Translations under genes and position numbers: made by a program
In this document: in pieces, positions 14,397 through 21,783 of the stretch
How positions within the stretch are numbered: position 1 is the first letter of the stretch
Layout of the letters: each line of letters starts with the position of its first letter
Origin: a virus
DNA: 23,625 nucleotides
Direction: 5' to 3' (one strand)
IMG/VR virus record: IMGVR_UViG_3300008448_000658
Location: 1-23,625 of that record
The notes under the pieces: generated by a model
Database searches by the model: none
Seen by the model: only the letters and a program-made list of their open reading frames with translations
What the model was told of the DNA's origin: nothing

Positions 14397-14804
14397 TTGG
14401 CACATGTACTGGAACACAAACACCTAATTGTTCGGGCTAAAATGAACAAACCCCCCACTGATGAAAATGAATTCAGCAACTGGATGCTAAGGCTTATTGA
14501 TGCCCTAGACATGGAGTTGTTCATGGGTCCTTATGTGAAATATTCATCTATGCATGGCAATCAGGGACTTACTGGAGTGGCAGTAATCTCAACAAGCTCT
14601 ATCACCGCCCATTTCTGGGACGCAGTGTCTCCAGGGCTCGGTCAAATTGACGTTTATTCTTGTAAAGATGTTAATCCTGAAGTTGTATTCGCAATGCTCC
14701 AGGAATTTGAACCAGTCGATCTAGATTATATCTTTATTGACAGGGATATCGAAGATAGCCTTGCTGTTGTTGGTAGCGGAAAGATCGACTTCAAAGCAGC
14801 TTAA
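14397..14804 (+). CDS. SpeD-like (S-adenosylmethionine decarboxylase family) protein
   Basis: A 135-residue protein, the usual size of class 1b SpeD. The N-terminal EHKHLIVRAKM matches the family's first strand. GLTGVAVISTSSITAHFWD aligns with the SpeD self-cleavage motif: S67 as the pyruvoyl-forming Ser, H72 as the processing His, and C89 (QIDVYSCKD) as the catalytic Cys. The residue before the Ser is Thr instead of Glu, and the His after it is Ser, so processing and substrate may differ. SpeD makes decarboxylated SAM for spermidine; I recall that some SpeD relatives act on ornithine or arginine instead. Start TTG 14397 is the only one that keeps the first strand; AAGGA is 11 bases upstream, which is a weak point. 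Confidence 0.72.
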   Translation: MAHVLEHKHLIVRAKMNKPPTDENEFSNWMLRLIDALDMELFMGPYVKYSSMHGNQGLTGVAVISTSSITAHFWDAVSPGLGQIDVYSCKDVNPEVVFAMLQEFEPVDLDYIFIDRDIEDSLAVVGSGKIDFKAA

Positions 14805-14806
14805 TC

Positions 14807-15085
14807 ATGGACAATAAAATGCAAGAACATGTGATGTACTATGTGTACTCTAAGGATAACTGTGTCTTCTGTCAACAGGCCAAGAGCCTTCTGTTGATTA
14901 AGAATCTTCCGTTTAAGGTTTTGAATCTAGACAAAGATTATACGTTGGAAGAATTTAGGCTTTATTTCCCAAACCAGAGAACCTTTCCGATGGTAACAAA
15001 GACTTGGGAAGAAGAAAACATTGTTAAGACTGATTTGATTGGCGGATTTGATAAATTGAAGGAGTATGTTGATGCCAACCGTTGA
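14807..15085 (+). CDS. Glutaredoxin
   Basis: A 92-residue thioredoxin-fold protein with the active site C19-V-F-C22 (SKDNCVFCQQAKSLL), the cis-Pro loop RTFPMV (P61) and the C-terminal glutathione-side motif GGFDKLKEYV. It begins two bases after the speD-like gene. Phage glutaredoxins commonly supply electrons to ribonucleotide reductase, and a class II enzyme with a C-terminal Cys pair lies at 9338. The ATG at 14807 lacks a strong SD, so the downstream in-frame ATGs (14819, 14831) remain possible. Confidence 0.9.
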   Translation: MDNKMQEHVMYYVYSKDNCVFCQQAKSLLLIKNLPFKVLNLDKDYTLEEFRLYFPNQRTFPMVTKTWEEENIVKTDLIGGFDKLKEYVDANR

Positions 15086-15329
15086 GAAGAGCAGAGAGAA
15101 ATATATCAAGGCTCTGCAAGAAGGTGTTTGTAATGTGGTCTTCACTAAGGCCGATGGCACCGAAAGATTTATGATGTGCACTCTTCTGGCGGATCATATC
15201 CCCGAAGAACAACTTCCAAAGAACACATCCAAGAAAAAGAATGAAGATGTCATTTCGGTTTATGATCTTGAGGTTAAAAACTGGAGATCATTCCGAGTTG
15301 ATTCTGTTAAGTGGCTTGGGTGGGCTTGA
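15072..15329 (+). CDS. Small WYL_2 (Sm-like SH3 barrel) family protein
   Basis: An 85-residue protein. The core CNVVFTKADGTERFMMCTLLADHIPEEQ, then DVISVYDLEVKNWRSFRVDSVKWLGW, matches the small phage family I know as DUF2693/WYL_2, a single SH3-like barrel. Its function in phages is not established; WYL domains elsewhere bind ligands or nucleic acids. The start at ATG 15072 has AAGGAG seven bases upstream, whereas ATG 15066 has it one base away. It overlaps the glutaredoxin gene by 14 bases. Confidence 0.75.
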   Translation: MPTVEKSREKYIKALQEGVCNVVFTKADGTERFMMCTLLADHIPEEQLPKNTSKKKNEDVISVYDLEVKNWRSFRVDSVKWLGWA

Positions 15330-15553
15330 TGATGGCAGCTTTTCCAACCGTTTTATTTACAGAGATCTGGGCTGATGGAAACATGCTGGATATTCTTGTC
15401 AAGAGGAAATTGGCACAAATTGACCACAACTATAAGGTTGTGTTGACAAATTATGGCGTTCAGTTCTTCATCAACTATTCTCATTTGACTAGAAGTGAAT
15501 TAAAAAATCTAATAAAAGATATGGATAATGTGGGAGACACAAATGGAAATTAA
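15329..15553 (+). CDS. Small protein of unknown function
   Basis: A 74-residue protein starting in a TGATG overlap with the previous stop (ATG 15329 or 15332). The sequence LAQIDHNYKVVLTNYGVQFFINYSHLTRSELKNLIKDMD looks like strands followed by a helix. There is no known motif. It overlaps the glycosyltransferase start by 11 bases. Confidence 0.55.
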   Translation: MMAAFPTVLFTEIWADGNMLDILVKRKLAQIDHNYKVVLTNYGVQFFINYSHLTRSELKNLIKDMDNVGDTNGN

Positions 15554-16469
15554 TGAATTGAACAAGAACGCCAACGGGGGCACAGAATTGGTGACCAGAG
15601 GATTGCTTGAGAGACTTGGAAATGAATTTGATGGAATTCAATTAATCACATCAAGAGTAAGAGAAATTGAACGAGGGAAGAAAAGAATTCTTCACCTTCA
15701 GGATTTGCCAGAAGATCCAGAAGCTGCTCACCTGAGTAGTGCTTTGTCAAGAGATAGATTTGATGCCATTGTGTTTGTATCATATTGGCAGATGCAACAA
15801 TATATGGATAAGCTTGGTGTTCCCAACAATCATAAGAATTTTGTTATTCATAATTCTTATGCTCCGATTCCAACAATTGAGAAACCCAAGGACAAGATCA
15901 GGTTGATCTATACGTCAACCCCACACAGAGGCTTGGAAATTCTTGTTCCTGTGTTCGAGTATCTGTATGAACGTTATCCTGGGCAAATTGAGCTTGATGT
16001 TTTTTCTTCATTCAATATCTATGGTTGGCCAGAGCGAGACAGGCCATATGAACAACTGTTTGATCGTTGCCGAAATCATCCTGGTATCAACTACCATGGT
16101 TTCCAACCTAATAGTGTTGTAAGAGAAGCATTACAGAAAGCACACATTTTTGCATATCCTTCTATTTGGAAAGAGACTTTTTGTATTGCTATGGCAGAAG
16201 CAATGTCTGCTAAATGTGTTTGTGTACACTCTGATCTGGCAGCATTGCCAGAGATTTCAGCTAAATTAAATGTAATGTATAGATACACAGACGATATTAA
16301 CGCCCATGCTAGAACATTCATGGAATCACTTGATTTTGTTATACAAAAACATTTATCTAATGGTATTGATAGTCTAGATTTTGCTAAACAATATGCTGAT
16401 TCTTGCTATGGATGGGACACTACTATTTTGCAGTGGAAATCGTTAATAGATTTTGTTAAAAATGCTTGA
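15543..16469 (+). CDS. Glycosyltransferase, GT-B fold (family 4-like)
   Basis: A 308-residue protein from ATG 15543 (GGGAG six bases upstream; ATG 15528 lacks this). The N-terminal domain includes the donor-side Gly-Gly loop NANGGTELVTRGLLERL. The C-terminal domain carries YPSIWKETFCIAMAEAMSAKCVCV, which contains the GT4 EX7E motif (E211 and E219), preceded by the linker strand RLIYTSTPHRGLEILVPVFEYL. The enzyme would move a sugar from a nucleotide sugar to an unknown acceptor. In T4-like phages, candidates are modified phage DNA, a virion protein or the host surface. No hydroxymethylase or other base-modifying gene is visible in this window. Confidence 0.82.
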   Translation: MEINELNKNANGGTELVTRGLLERLGNEFDGIQLITSRVREIERGKKRILHLQDLPEDPEAAHLSSALSRDRFDAIVFVSYWQMQQYMDKLGVPNNHKNFVIHNSYAPIPTIEKPKDKIRLIYTSTPHRGLEILVPVFEYLYERYPGQIELDVFSSFNIYGWPERDRPYEQLFDRCRNHPGINYHGFQPNSVVREALQKAHIFAYPSIWKETFCIAMAEAMSAKCVCVHSDLAALPEISAKLNVMYRYTDDINAHARTFMESLDFVIQKHLSNGIDSLDFAKQYADSCYGWDTTILQWKSLIDFVKNA

Positions 16470-16494
16470 CATTTTGCCACATAACAGGTATGAT
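16466..16494 (+). promoter_or_regulatory. Strong sigma70 promoter
   Basis: TTGACA (16466-16471), a 17-base spacer and TATGAT (16489-16494): 6 of 6 and 5 of 6 matches to consensus. The -35 overlaps the TGA stop of the glycosyltransferase. The start codon of the next gene follows 25 bases later, with GAGGAAA as SD. This is probably an early promoter read by host polymerase. Confidence 0.8.
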
Positions 16495-16518
16495 TGTGTT
16501 CTAGCTTGAGGAAATCAT

Positions 16519-17610
16519 ATGGCTATCGCTAAGAAACGTCGACGTAATGTTGGTGTTACAGGTGACGTCTATTACGGCAAAGAACCAATCATTTCTGGAC
16601 TCGTTACGGGTCTGGAACTATCAAAAGCCCTAACATGGTACAACTATACCCAAGAACCCGAGAAGGGACACCGTTGGCTTGTTGATTGGCTTGACCGAGA
16701 CGGTGTCCCTAAATCCTCCATTCAATGCATCAAACGACTCAATCCTAAACGAATGGTCCCGACCATCTTCTGGATGGCCAAGATGCTTTTGAATGGATCG
16801 AAGTTTGATAAAGATACAACGAAACGCTTTGGCCTTCAGGTCAAAGAGATGATCAATCTCGGAAACAAACTCCGCGATCCCGAAGAAGTCGTTGTAAGAG
16901 ATAAACCGAACATCCAAGAACGCATCAAAGAGAAAGGCCATAATGTTATGGGCGATCTCGAAGAGGCGTACGACAAATTCATCGTCGGTGGTGAGAAGTT
17001 TTCTCTATACGACTATCTGCAGAAAAACACTATCTCTCCGCAAATCGTTGGTATGATCCGAGAATATTACAATCGTGTTCTGGACGATCTGACAGATACA
17101 GACAAAGAAGTCAAAGCCTCCTTCGGGCGCGAGCGTCTGAAGCAGGTACGCATGCTCGAAGAGTGGATGTCTGATCTTGATCGTTACGGCTCTAACCGTA
17201 AGGCTACCAAGGTTCGCAAGCCTCGCAAGAAGAAAGAGAAGCTTGCTGTTGATGTTGTCAAACGTATCAAGTATCAGAAAGAATTCAAGCCGTTCAAGCT
17301 TGTTTCTATTCAACCAACGGACATCGTCGGAACTCAGCAGCTTTGGGTTTATAATACTAAATATAAGCAGCTTACGGTGTTCAACGCCTCCAACTCATCG
17401 GGTCTTTCTTTGAAGGGCACAACTGTTATTGGATTTGCCAAAGAGGATTCTCTGACAAAGAGGCTCCGCAAACCCCAAGAGCAAGTAAACAAAGTTCTCT
17501 CGGGTGGCAAGATTATCTTGAGAAAGTTTATGACTGAAATCAAAACCAAGGGACGTGTTCCCAATGGTCGTATTAATGAGAATTGTATTCTTCTGAGGAG
17601 CATGAAGTAA
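16519..17610 (+). CDS. Conserved T4-like phage protein of unknown function, early promoter
   Basis: A 363-residue protein with a basic N-terminus (MAIAKKRRRNVGVTGDV). Residues ~30-105 form a helical domain (ALTWYNYTQEPEKGHRWLVDWL...WMAKMLLNGSKF). A Lys/Arg-rich hinge lies near 225-250. The C-terminal domain (~265-363) contains PTDIVGTQQLWVYNTKYKQLTVFNA...LSLKGTTVIGFAKEDS and NGRINENCILL. I recall this C-terminal pattern from proteins encoded near RNase H and PhoH in T4-like marine phages, where function is unknown. Its Arg codons are often CGN, unlike the AGA-rich virion genes. Nucleic-acid binding is plausible. Confidence 0.75.
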   Translation: MAIAKKRRRNVGVTGDVYYGKEPIISGLVTGLELSKALTWYNYTQEPEKGHRWLVDWLDRDGVPKSSIQCIKRLNPKRMVPTIFWMAKMLLNGSKFDKDTTKRFGLQVKEMINLGNKLRDPEEVVVRDKPNIQERIKEKGHNVMGDLEEAYDKFIVGGEKFSLYDYLQKNTISPQIVGMIREYYNRVLDDLTDTDKEVKASFGRERLKQVRMLEEWMSDLDRYGSNRKATKVRKPRKKKEKLAVDVVKRIKYQKEFKPFKLVSIQPTDIVGTQQLWVYNTKYKQLTVFNASNSSGLSLKGTTVIGFAKEDSLTKRLRKPQEQVNKVLSGGKIILRKFMTEIKTKGRVPNGRINENCILLRSMK

Positions 17611-17612
17611 TT

Positions 17613-17750
17613 ATGAAATACGATGTGATTCATCGGTTTATTGCAAACCCATTGAATTGGACCTTTGGTTCATTCAAATGGCTCGATGGTTCTTATACTG
17701 TTGGGCTTGGGCCGTTTGGTGAAGTTGACCTGATTGTGAAACCCAAATGA
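17613..17750 (+). CDS. Small protein, paralogue of the 21784 gene product
   Basis: A 45-residue ORF, MKYDVIHRFIANPLNWTFGSFKWLDGSYTVGLGPFGEVDLIVKPK, between the 16519 gene and RNase H. It starts two bases after the former and overlaps the latter by four bases (ATGA). It shares the pattern R-F/W-x2-NP-x2-W ... GPF-x4-I-x-KP with the small protein at 21784. The tight spacing and the second copy argue for a real gene. Function unknown. Confidence 0.6.
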   Translation: MKYDVIHRFIANPLNWTFGSFKWLDGSYTVGLGPFGEVDLIVKPK

Positions 17751-18601
17751 TTCTTATTGACTTACAACAAATCATGATATCCAATTTGATGATCCAGATT
17801 GGTAAGATGAACAAAGATGAAGTTGACGAGTCTCTTCTCCGACACATGATTCTCAATTCCATCAGGGCATTTAGAACCCAATATTCTACCGAATTTGGAG
17901 AGATCGTTATTGCTTGTGATGCCCGAAACAGTTGGCGTCGTGAAGCGTTTCCTTACTACAAAGCAAGTCGTCGCCAAACCAGAGATGAACAGCAACTCTT
18001 TGACTGGAAACTTGTTTTCGAATCTTTCGGCAAAATCAAAGAAGAACTCAAACAGTTTATGCCCTATCGTCTTATCAACGTTGAGGGTGCTGAGGCCGAT
18101 GACGTAATTGCAACTCTTGTTAATCGGTTTGGGCCAGAGGGGCAGAAAATATTGATCCTTTCGGGTGACAAAGATTTCATCCAGCTTCATCAATATATGG
18201 GTGTAGAGCAATATGACCCAGTAAGAAAGAAGAAGATCAGTAATACCAACCCTTCTCGTTTTAAACAAGAACATATTATCCGTGGCGATAAGAGCGATGG
18301 TATCCCAAGCATTCTGATGGCTGATAATTCTCTTGTTATCAAAGAACGACAGAAACCTTTGAGGGAAACCAAGGTTGCCGAGTGGTCTCAGAAACGACCC
18401 GAGGAATACTGTGATCAGGTAATGATTCAGCGTTGGTATCGAAATCAACTCCTTATCGATCTGGATATGGTTCCAGAAAAGATCCAGGAAAGTATTGTTG
18501 AAGAATATGATTCCCAACAAGGCAAGGGAAGAAAACACATATTCAATTATTTCATGTCACATAAGCTAAAGAATATGATGGAAAAGATCAATGAGTTTTA
18601 A
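17747..18601 (+). CDS. rnh: T4-type RNase H (5'-3' FEN nuclease)
   Basis: A 284-residue protein of the flap-endonuclease family that removes lagging-strand RNA primers in T4-like phages. The metal-binding acids are visible in order: D5 (ILIDLQQ), D58 in ACDARNSWRREAFPYYKASR, E116/D118/D119 in VEGAEADDVIATL, D141 and D143 in LSGDKDFIQL, and D181/D184 in IRGDKSDGIPSIL (helix-two-turn-helix). The string YYKASRR is the usual DNA-contact motif. The length is close to that of T4 RNase H (about 305). It overlaps the small gene upstream by an ATGA junction. Confidence 0.92.
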   Translation: MILIDLQQIMISNLMIQIGKMNKDEVDESLLRHMILNSIRAFRTQYSTEFGEIVIACDARNSWRREAFPYYKASRRQTRDEQQLFDWKLVFESFGKIKEELKQFMPYRLINVEGAEADDVIATLVNRFGPEGQKILILSGDKDFIQLHQYMGVEQYDPVRKKKISNTNPSRFKQEHIIRGDKSDGIPSILMADNSLVIKERQKPLRETKVAEWSQKRPEEYCDQVMIQRWYRNQLLIDLDMVPEKIQESIVEEYDSQQGKGRKHIFNYFMSHKLKNMMEKINEF

Positions 18602-18613
18602 AAGGTTTCAAGT

Positions 18614-19033
18614 ATGTTAAGAAATTCACTTTCAAGTATTATCAAACAAGCCTCTCTGATCGAATCAGAGAAAGACAGAATTGCGTTCCTACAAAAGAAC
18701 GACTCTGGTCCTTTGAGGTTCCTTTTGAGGGTGGCATTGTCACCCAACATCAAGTGGCTTCTGCCGCCTGAATTTGTTCCTAACTATAAACCCAACAAGG
18801 TTTATCCAGACCTGCAGGGTATGCTATATTCTAGAACCAGACTGTTGTACATGTTTCTAGATGGAAGTGGCAACCACATCCACCCAGCAAAGCGCGAAAA
18901 GCTTTTTGTTGAATTGTTGGAAATTCTTCTTCCTGAAGACGCTCAGCTGTTGCTTGATATCAAGGACAAGAAATTGCCCAAGACAATCAACAAGAAACTA
19001 TATAACAAATCTTTCACTGACGATAAAATTTAA
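18614..19033 (+). CDS. DUF6433-like conserved phage protein
   Basis: A 139-residue helical protein. The strings DRIAFLQKNDSGPLRFLLRVALSPNIKWLLPPEFVPNYKPNK and KREKLFVELLEILLPEDAQLLLDIKDKKLPKTINKKLYNKSF match the family I know as DUF6433, common in T4-like marine phages beside replication genes; function unknown. The start is supported by AAAGG about nine bases upstream. Confidence 0.78.
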   Translation: MLRNSLSSIIKQASLIESEKDRIAFLQKNDSGPLRFLLRVALSPNIKWLLPPEFVPNYKPNKVYPDLQGMLYSRTRLLYMFLDGSGNHIHPAKREKLFVELLEILLPEDAQLLLDIKDKKLPKTINKKLYNKSFTDDKI

Positions 19034-19049
19034 CAAAGGAAAAACTAAA

Positions 19050-19229
19050 TTGGGTAAGTCTGTCAATAATAAAAAGTATTACCAGGAAATCGAACAGGAC
19101 AATGATGACTGGAATACTGATCGCCAAGAAAATCGCCGCAAGAATAACGAAAAACGTATTAGGCGAGCTCTCAAGACCAAGAATATTGAAGAGTTGATGG
19201 GCATCGACGAAGAAGAGGACTACGTTTAA
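19050..19229 (+). CDS. Small charged phage protein, TTG start
   Basis: A 59-residue protein from TTG 19050 (MGKSVNNKKYYQEIEQDNDDWNTDRQENRRKNNEKRIRRALKTKNIEELMGIDEEEDYV), with AAAGGA nine bases upstream. The longer frame from 18861 runs inside the DUF6433-like gene and is not credible. Very charged; RRALKTKNIEELM followed by an acidic tail is a pattern I recall in small T4-like phage proteins. Function unknown. Confidence 0.65.
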   Translation: MGKSVNNKKYYQEIEQDNDDWNTDRQENRRKNNEKRIRRALKTKNIEELMGIDEEEDYV

Positions 19230-19850
19230 GTGGAATATCATAAAAGCCTAACCAATGTTCTTGGATCTATTTCAGGCGGGAAACACTCAATGATTGCTGT
19301 TTGGGATATTGATAATACTCTTTTCACAACACCAAGCAACAAACTTACTATTCGCGTGGTCGACAAAAAAGATAATGTCCTTGATTCATACACAACCCAA
19401 GAGTTTGCTGAAGTAACTGAGGCCCAGAAAAGATCTATCTTGGCTTCTGGGAAGAGATTTGATTTCAGGGACTTTGCCAAATCTTCTATTTTCAAGAAAT
19501 ATGCTGCTCCGATTGTTGCAAATATTAGAACGGCTTTGATAGAATATAATGATCCCAGATTTTTCTTCATGGTATTGACGGCAAGGGGTGACATGGATGA
19601 TGTTAAACTTTTCTTGTCCCACTTCGAAAACTATAAACTAAATATGAACAGGTGGGGTAAATCCCACATTGTGAGAGCAGGAACTATTGGACTACCGAAA
19701 CACGAAATTATGGCAACGGTCTTGAAAGAAAATAAAATTATTCGAACTATTAAATTCTATGACGACTCCAGTGAAGAAATAAGAAATTTCAAACACATTA
19801 GGAGAGATTTCCCAAATACAACATTTTATGCAAACGGTGATAGTGTATAA
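19230..19850 (+). CDS. HAD-superfamily phosphatase-like protein
   Basis: A 206-residue protein with HAD motifs in order: motif I VWDIDNTLF (D26 nucleophile, D28), motif II LTARGD (T117), a Lys near 157 (GLPKHEI) for motif III, and motif IV KFYDDSSEEI (D178, D179). The spacing resembles phage phosphatases related to the 3'-phosphatase half of T4 Pnkp, but no kinase domain is present. GTG 19230 directly follows the previous stop. ATG 19290 would start just before motif I (MIAVWDID) and cannot be excluded. Substrate unknown; end healing of nucleic acids is one possibility. Confidence 0.75.
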   Translation: MEYHKSLTNVLGSISGGKHSMIAVWDIDNTLFTTPSNKLTIRVVDKKDNVLDSYTTQEFAEVTEAQKRSILASGKRFDFRDFAKSSIFKKYAAPIVANIRTALIEYNDPRFFFMVLTARGDMDDVKLFLSHFENYKLNMNRWGKSHIVRAGTIGLPKHEIMATVLKENKIIRTIKFYDDSSEEIRNFKHIRRDFPNTTFYANGDSV

Positions 19851-20164
19851 TGCCAACCTATAAGTTCAAAAATAAAATTACTGGAAAAGAAATTATCGAG
19901 TTTATGAAGATCTCTGAGAGGGATGACTTCCTCAAAGAGAATCCTGATCTGGTGCAAGTCCCACACGGAGCTCCTCTTATTGCTTACAGGGGTCTCGGAA
20001 GCGAAATTAAAACAGACGGCGGATTTAAAGAAGTGTTACAAAAAGCAGCCGAGGCTCATCCATTGTCGCCTCTAGCTGACAGATATCTCAAAAAAACAAC
20101 AAAACAGCTTAAGACCGAAGAAGTGGTTAAGAAACACAGAAAGCGGGCTGGCAAAACACTGTAA
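19850..20164 (+). CDS. Conserved T4-like phage protein (MPTYKFKNKITGKE)
   Basis: A 104-residue protein, coupled to the HAD gene by TAATG. The N-terminus MPTYKFKNKITGKEIIEFMKISERDDFLKENPDLVQVPHG, then DGGFKEVLQKAAEAHPLSPLADRY and a basic end TEEVVKKHRKRAGK, fit a small protein I recall just upstream of phoH or exonuclease genes in T4-like marine phages. The start resembles FmdB-type zinc ribbons (MPTY.F), but the metal-binding Cys residues are absent. Confidence 0.7.
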   Translation: MPTYKFKNKITGKEIIEFMKISERDDFLKENPDLVQVPHGAPLIAYRGLGSEIKTDGGFKEVLQKAAEAHPLSPLADRYLKKTTKQLKTEEVVKKHRKRAGKTL

Positions 20165-20173
20165 AGGGTACAT

Positions 20174-20932
20174 ATGAAAAGATTGTCCAGAAAACAAAGA
20201 AGAATGATTGAGAGTGGAGATCTTGAACAGAGCGAAGTCTTGAAAGAACAAGTTTTCAAGATAAAGGCTGTTAGACCCATTACTGAAAATCAGAAACAGG
20301 TTTTTGAGAGTTTTTACTCCGAAAGAAATCTTCTTTTGACTGGATCGGCTGGAACGGGAAAGACCTTTATTGCTTGTTATCTTGGGCTTAATGAAGTTTT
20401 CGATTCACCTGAAATCTATCACAGCCTGACAATTATTCGATCAGTTGTTCCCACAAGAGACATGGGATTCATTCCTGGAAAGATTCACGAGAAACAGCAG
20501 GTATATGAGTTGCCTTATGTTTCCATCTTCCAGGAAATGTCTCATCAAGATGAGAAAAAGTCATACGATAAACTTAAATCTGACGGCTTGGTAAACTTCA
20601 TTACAACTTCGTTCATCAGAGGCCATACCCTCAAGAACACAATCGTCGTTGTAGACGAAATCCAGAATATGACAGCTGAAGAAATCCACACGGTGTTCAC
20701 AAGACTTGGAAAGAACACAAGGGTCATATTCTGTGGTGACATACGACAGACAGATCTGAAGATGCTGAGGCAAACTTCGGGTTTCAAAGATTTCGTCAAG
20801 GTTATTGATAAGATGAAATCATTTGACCATATTGCTTTCACAAGAAACGATATCGTTCGTTCTGATCTGGTGAAAGAATATATTATTGCTAGAGAAAAGC
20901 TAGAAGACAGTAATGAGATCGCCAACATTTAA
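20174..20932 (+). CDS. phoH: PhoH-family P-loop ATPase
   Basis: A 252-residue protein. The Walker A motif is G57-SAGTGK-T64 (LLLTGSAGTGKTFIACYLG) and the Walker B is IVVVDEIQNM (D161, E162). RSVVPTRDMGFIPGKIHEK and FCGDIRQTD are typical PhoH motifs. PhoH proteins are widespread in marine phages; ATPase and RNA-related roles have been suggested, but the phage function is not settled. The N-terminus is basic (MKRLSRKQRRM). AAAGG precedes the ATG. The last 20 bases overlap the exonuclease gene. Confidence 0.93.
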   Translation: MKRLSRKQRRMIESGDLEQSEVLKEQVFKIKAVRPITENQKQVFESFYSERNLLLTGSAGTGKTFIACYLGLNEVFDSPEIYHSLTIIRSVVPTRDMGFIPGKIHEKQQVYELPYVSIFQEMSHQDEKKSYDKLKSDGLVNFITTSFIRGHTLKNTIVVVDEIQNMTAEEIHTVFTRLGKNTRVIFCGDIRQTDLKMLRQTSGFKDFVKVIDKMKSFDHIAFTRNDIVRSDLVKEYIIAREKLEDSNEIANI

Positions 20933-21593
20933 GAAATTCAATCATGAGCTTGTAGTTCTTCCCGATCTTCAAACCGAGACGATTGATGGCAAAAGACATT
21001 ATGTCGTCTCGGAAGAGAAGAAGCTACCAAGCGTCACAACCGTTCTCAGTTCCACCGCAGACATGCAGTGGCTGAAAGAATGGAAAGATAGAATCGGCGA
21101 AGACGAAGCCGAGAGACAATCCACAAGAGCAAAGAATCGAGGAACAGCCTTACACAATGTCTGTGAGAAATATGTTCTCAACGAACTCAAAAAACCTGTT
21201 GCCGATCCGTTTGCTTGGTCCAACTTCCTCCCAGTAAAGGAGCAGCTTGATCTTCACTGTGATGATGTCAGACTCGTAGAGGGATGTCTCTGGTCAGAAC
21301 AGTTGAAGATTGCAGGAAGATGCGATCTAATTGCTGGCTGGAAACGTAAGCCAGCGATTATTGACTATAAGACTTCTGGTAAAGAAAAAGATAAATCACA
21401 TATCACAGAATACTTTCTGCAGGCTTCCATCTATTCATATATGTTCTGGGAAAGAACAGGCATTCTTATAAACGATATTGTCATTCTCATATGCGTAGAA
21501 AACCTTCCGTATGCGCAGGTGTTTGAAGAAAAAGCGACTAACTACTTAAAGAAAGCAAGGGCCAGAATAAGGGCCTACGAGGCTCTCTCGTAG
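20913..21593 (+). CDS. PD-(D/E)XK (RecB/Cas4-like) exonuclease
   Basis: A 226-residue nuclease. The motifs are RGTALHNVCEKY (H81), VEGCLWSEQLKIAGRCDLIAGW (E123, D138), the PD-(D/E)XK core AIIDYKTSG (D151, K153) and YFLQASIYSYMFWE (Q170, Y174). No Cys cluster for a Cas4 iron-sulfur site is seen (C84, C116, C125 and C137 are scattered). T4-like marine phages often carry such an exonuclease beside phoH. It probably processes DNA ends in recombination or host DNA breakdown. Its stop codon lies inside the first hairpin of the GC-rich element at 21573. Confidence 0.85.
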   Translation: MRSPTFKKFNHELVVLPDLQTETIDGKRHYVVSEEKKLPSVTTVLSSTADMQWLKEWKDRIGEDEAERQSTRAKNRGTALHNVCEKYVLNELKKPVADPFAWSNFLPVKEQLDLHCDDVRLVEGCLWSEQLKIAGRCDLIAGWKRKPAIIDYKTSGKEKDKSHITEYFLQASIYSYMFWERTGILINDIVILICVENLPYAQVFEEKATNYLKKARARIRAYEALS

Positions 21594-21672
21594 GGCATTT
21601 AGGGCTCCCGAAGCCCAATATAGCCTGTTTCCAGGGAGCTCCTCTCCGAGCTCGAGAGAGGCTCCGAGAGCA
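21573..21672 (+). other. GC-rich multi-stem structured element (possible structured RNA)
   Basis: About 100 bases with far more G+C than their surroundings and several competing helices. Local stems: CCTACGAG/CTCGTAGG (21574-21581 with 21587-21594) and GGGCT/AGCCC (21602-21606 with 21612-21616). Longer stems: GAGGCTCTCTCG (21579-21590) with CGAGAGAGGCTC (21653-21664), 11 of 12 pairs, enclosing GGGCTCCC (21602-21609) with GGGAGCTC (21634-21641), 8 pairs with one G-U. It follows the exonuclease stop, and no T-run follows. It could be a processed 3' end, a structured RNA or a switch between folds. Confidence 0.5.
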
Positions 21673-21729
21673 TATAAAAAACCTAATAAAAACAAAGCCC
21701 CAATATTAACGGGTTTTAATGAAAAAAGA

Positions 21730-21758
21730 TTGCCATTTCCGCCGTATTGAAGTATACT
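21730..21758 (+). promoter_or_regulatory. Sigma70-like promoter
   Basis: TTGCCA (21730-21735), a 17-base spacer and TATACT (21753-21758): matches of 5 of 6 at each box. It drives the small gene at 21784. AGTATACTG recurs at 23382 before the DUF932 gene. Between the structured element and this promoter (21673-21729) I see only AT-rich sequence. Confidence 0.65.
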
Positions 21759-21783
21759 GTTGATGTTATGGGAGATTAATAAC

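Noticed and set aside
17762-18538. Minus-strand ORF of 258 codons opposite RNase H
   Set aside because: It lies wholly over a well-supported nuclease gene, and its product has no recognisable motif.
19850-20164. FmdB-type zinc ribbon
   Set aside because: The MPTYKF start fits, but the Cys pairs needed to bind zinc are missing.
21573-21672. Standard rho-independent terminator after the exonuclease gene
   Set aside because: Stable stems exist but none is followed by a T-run; the structure looks more complex than a terminator.
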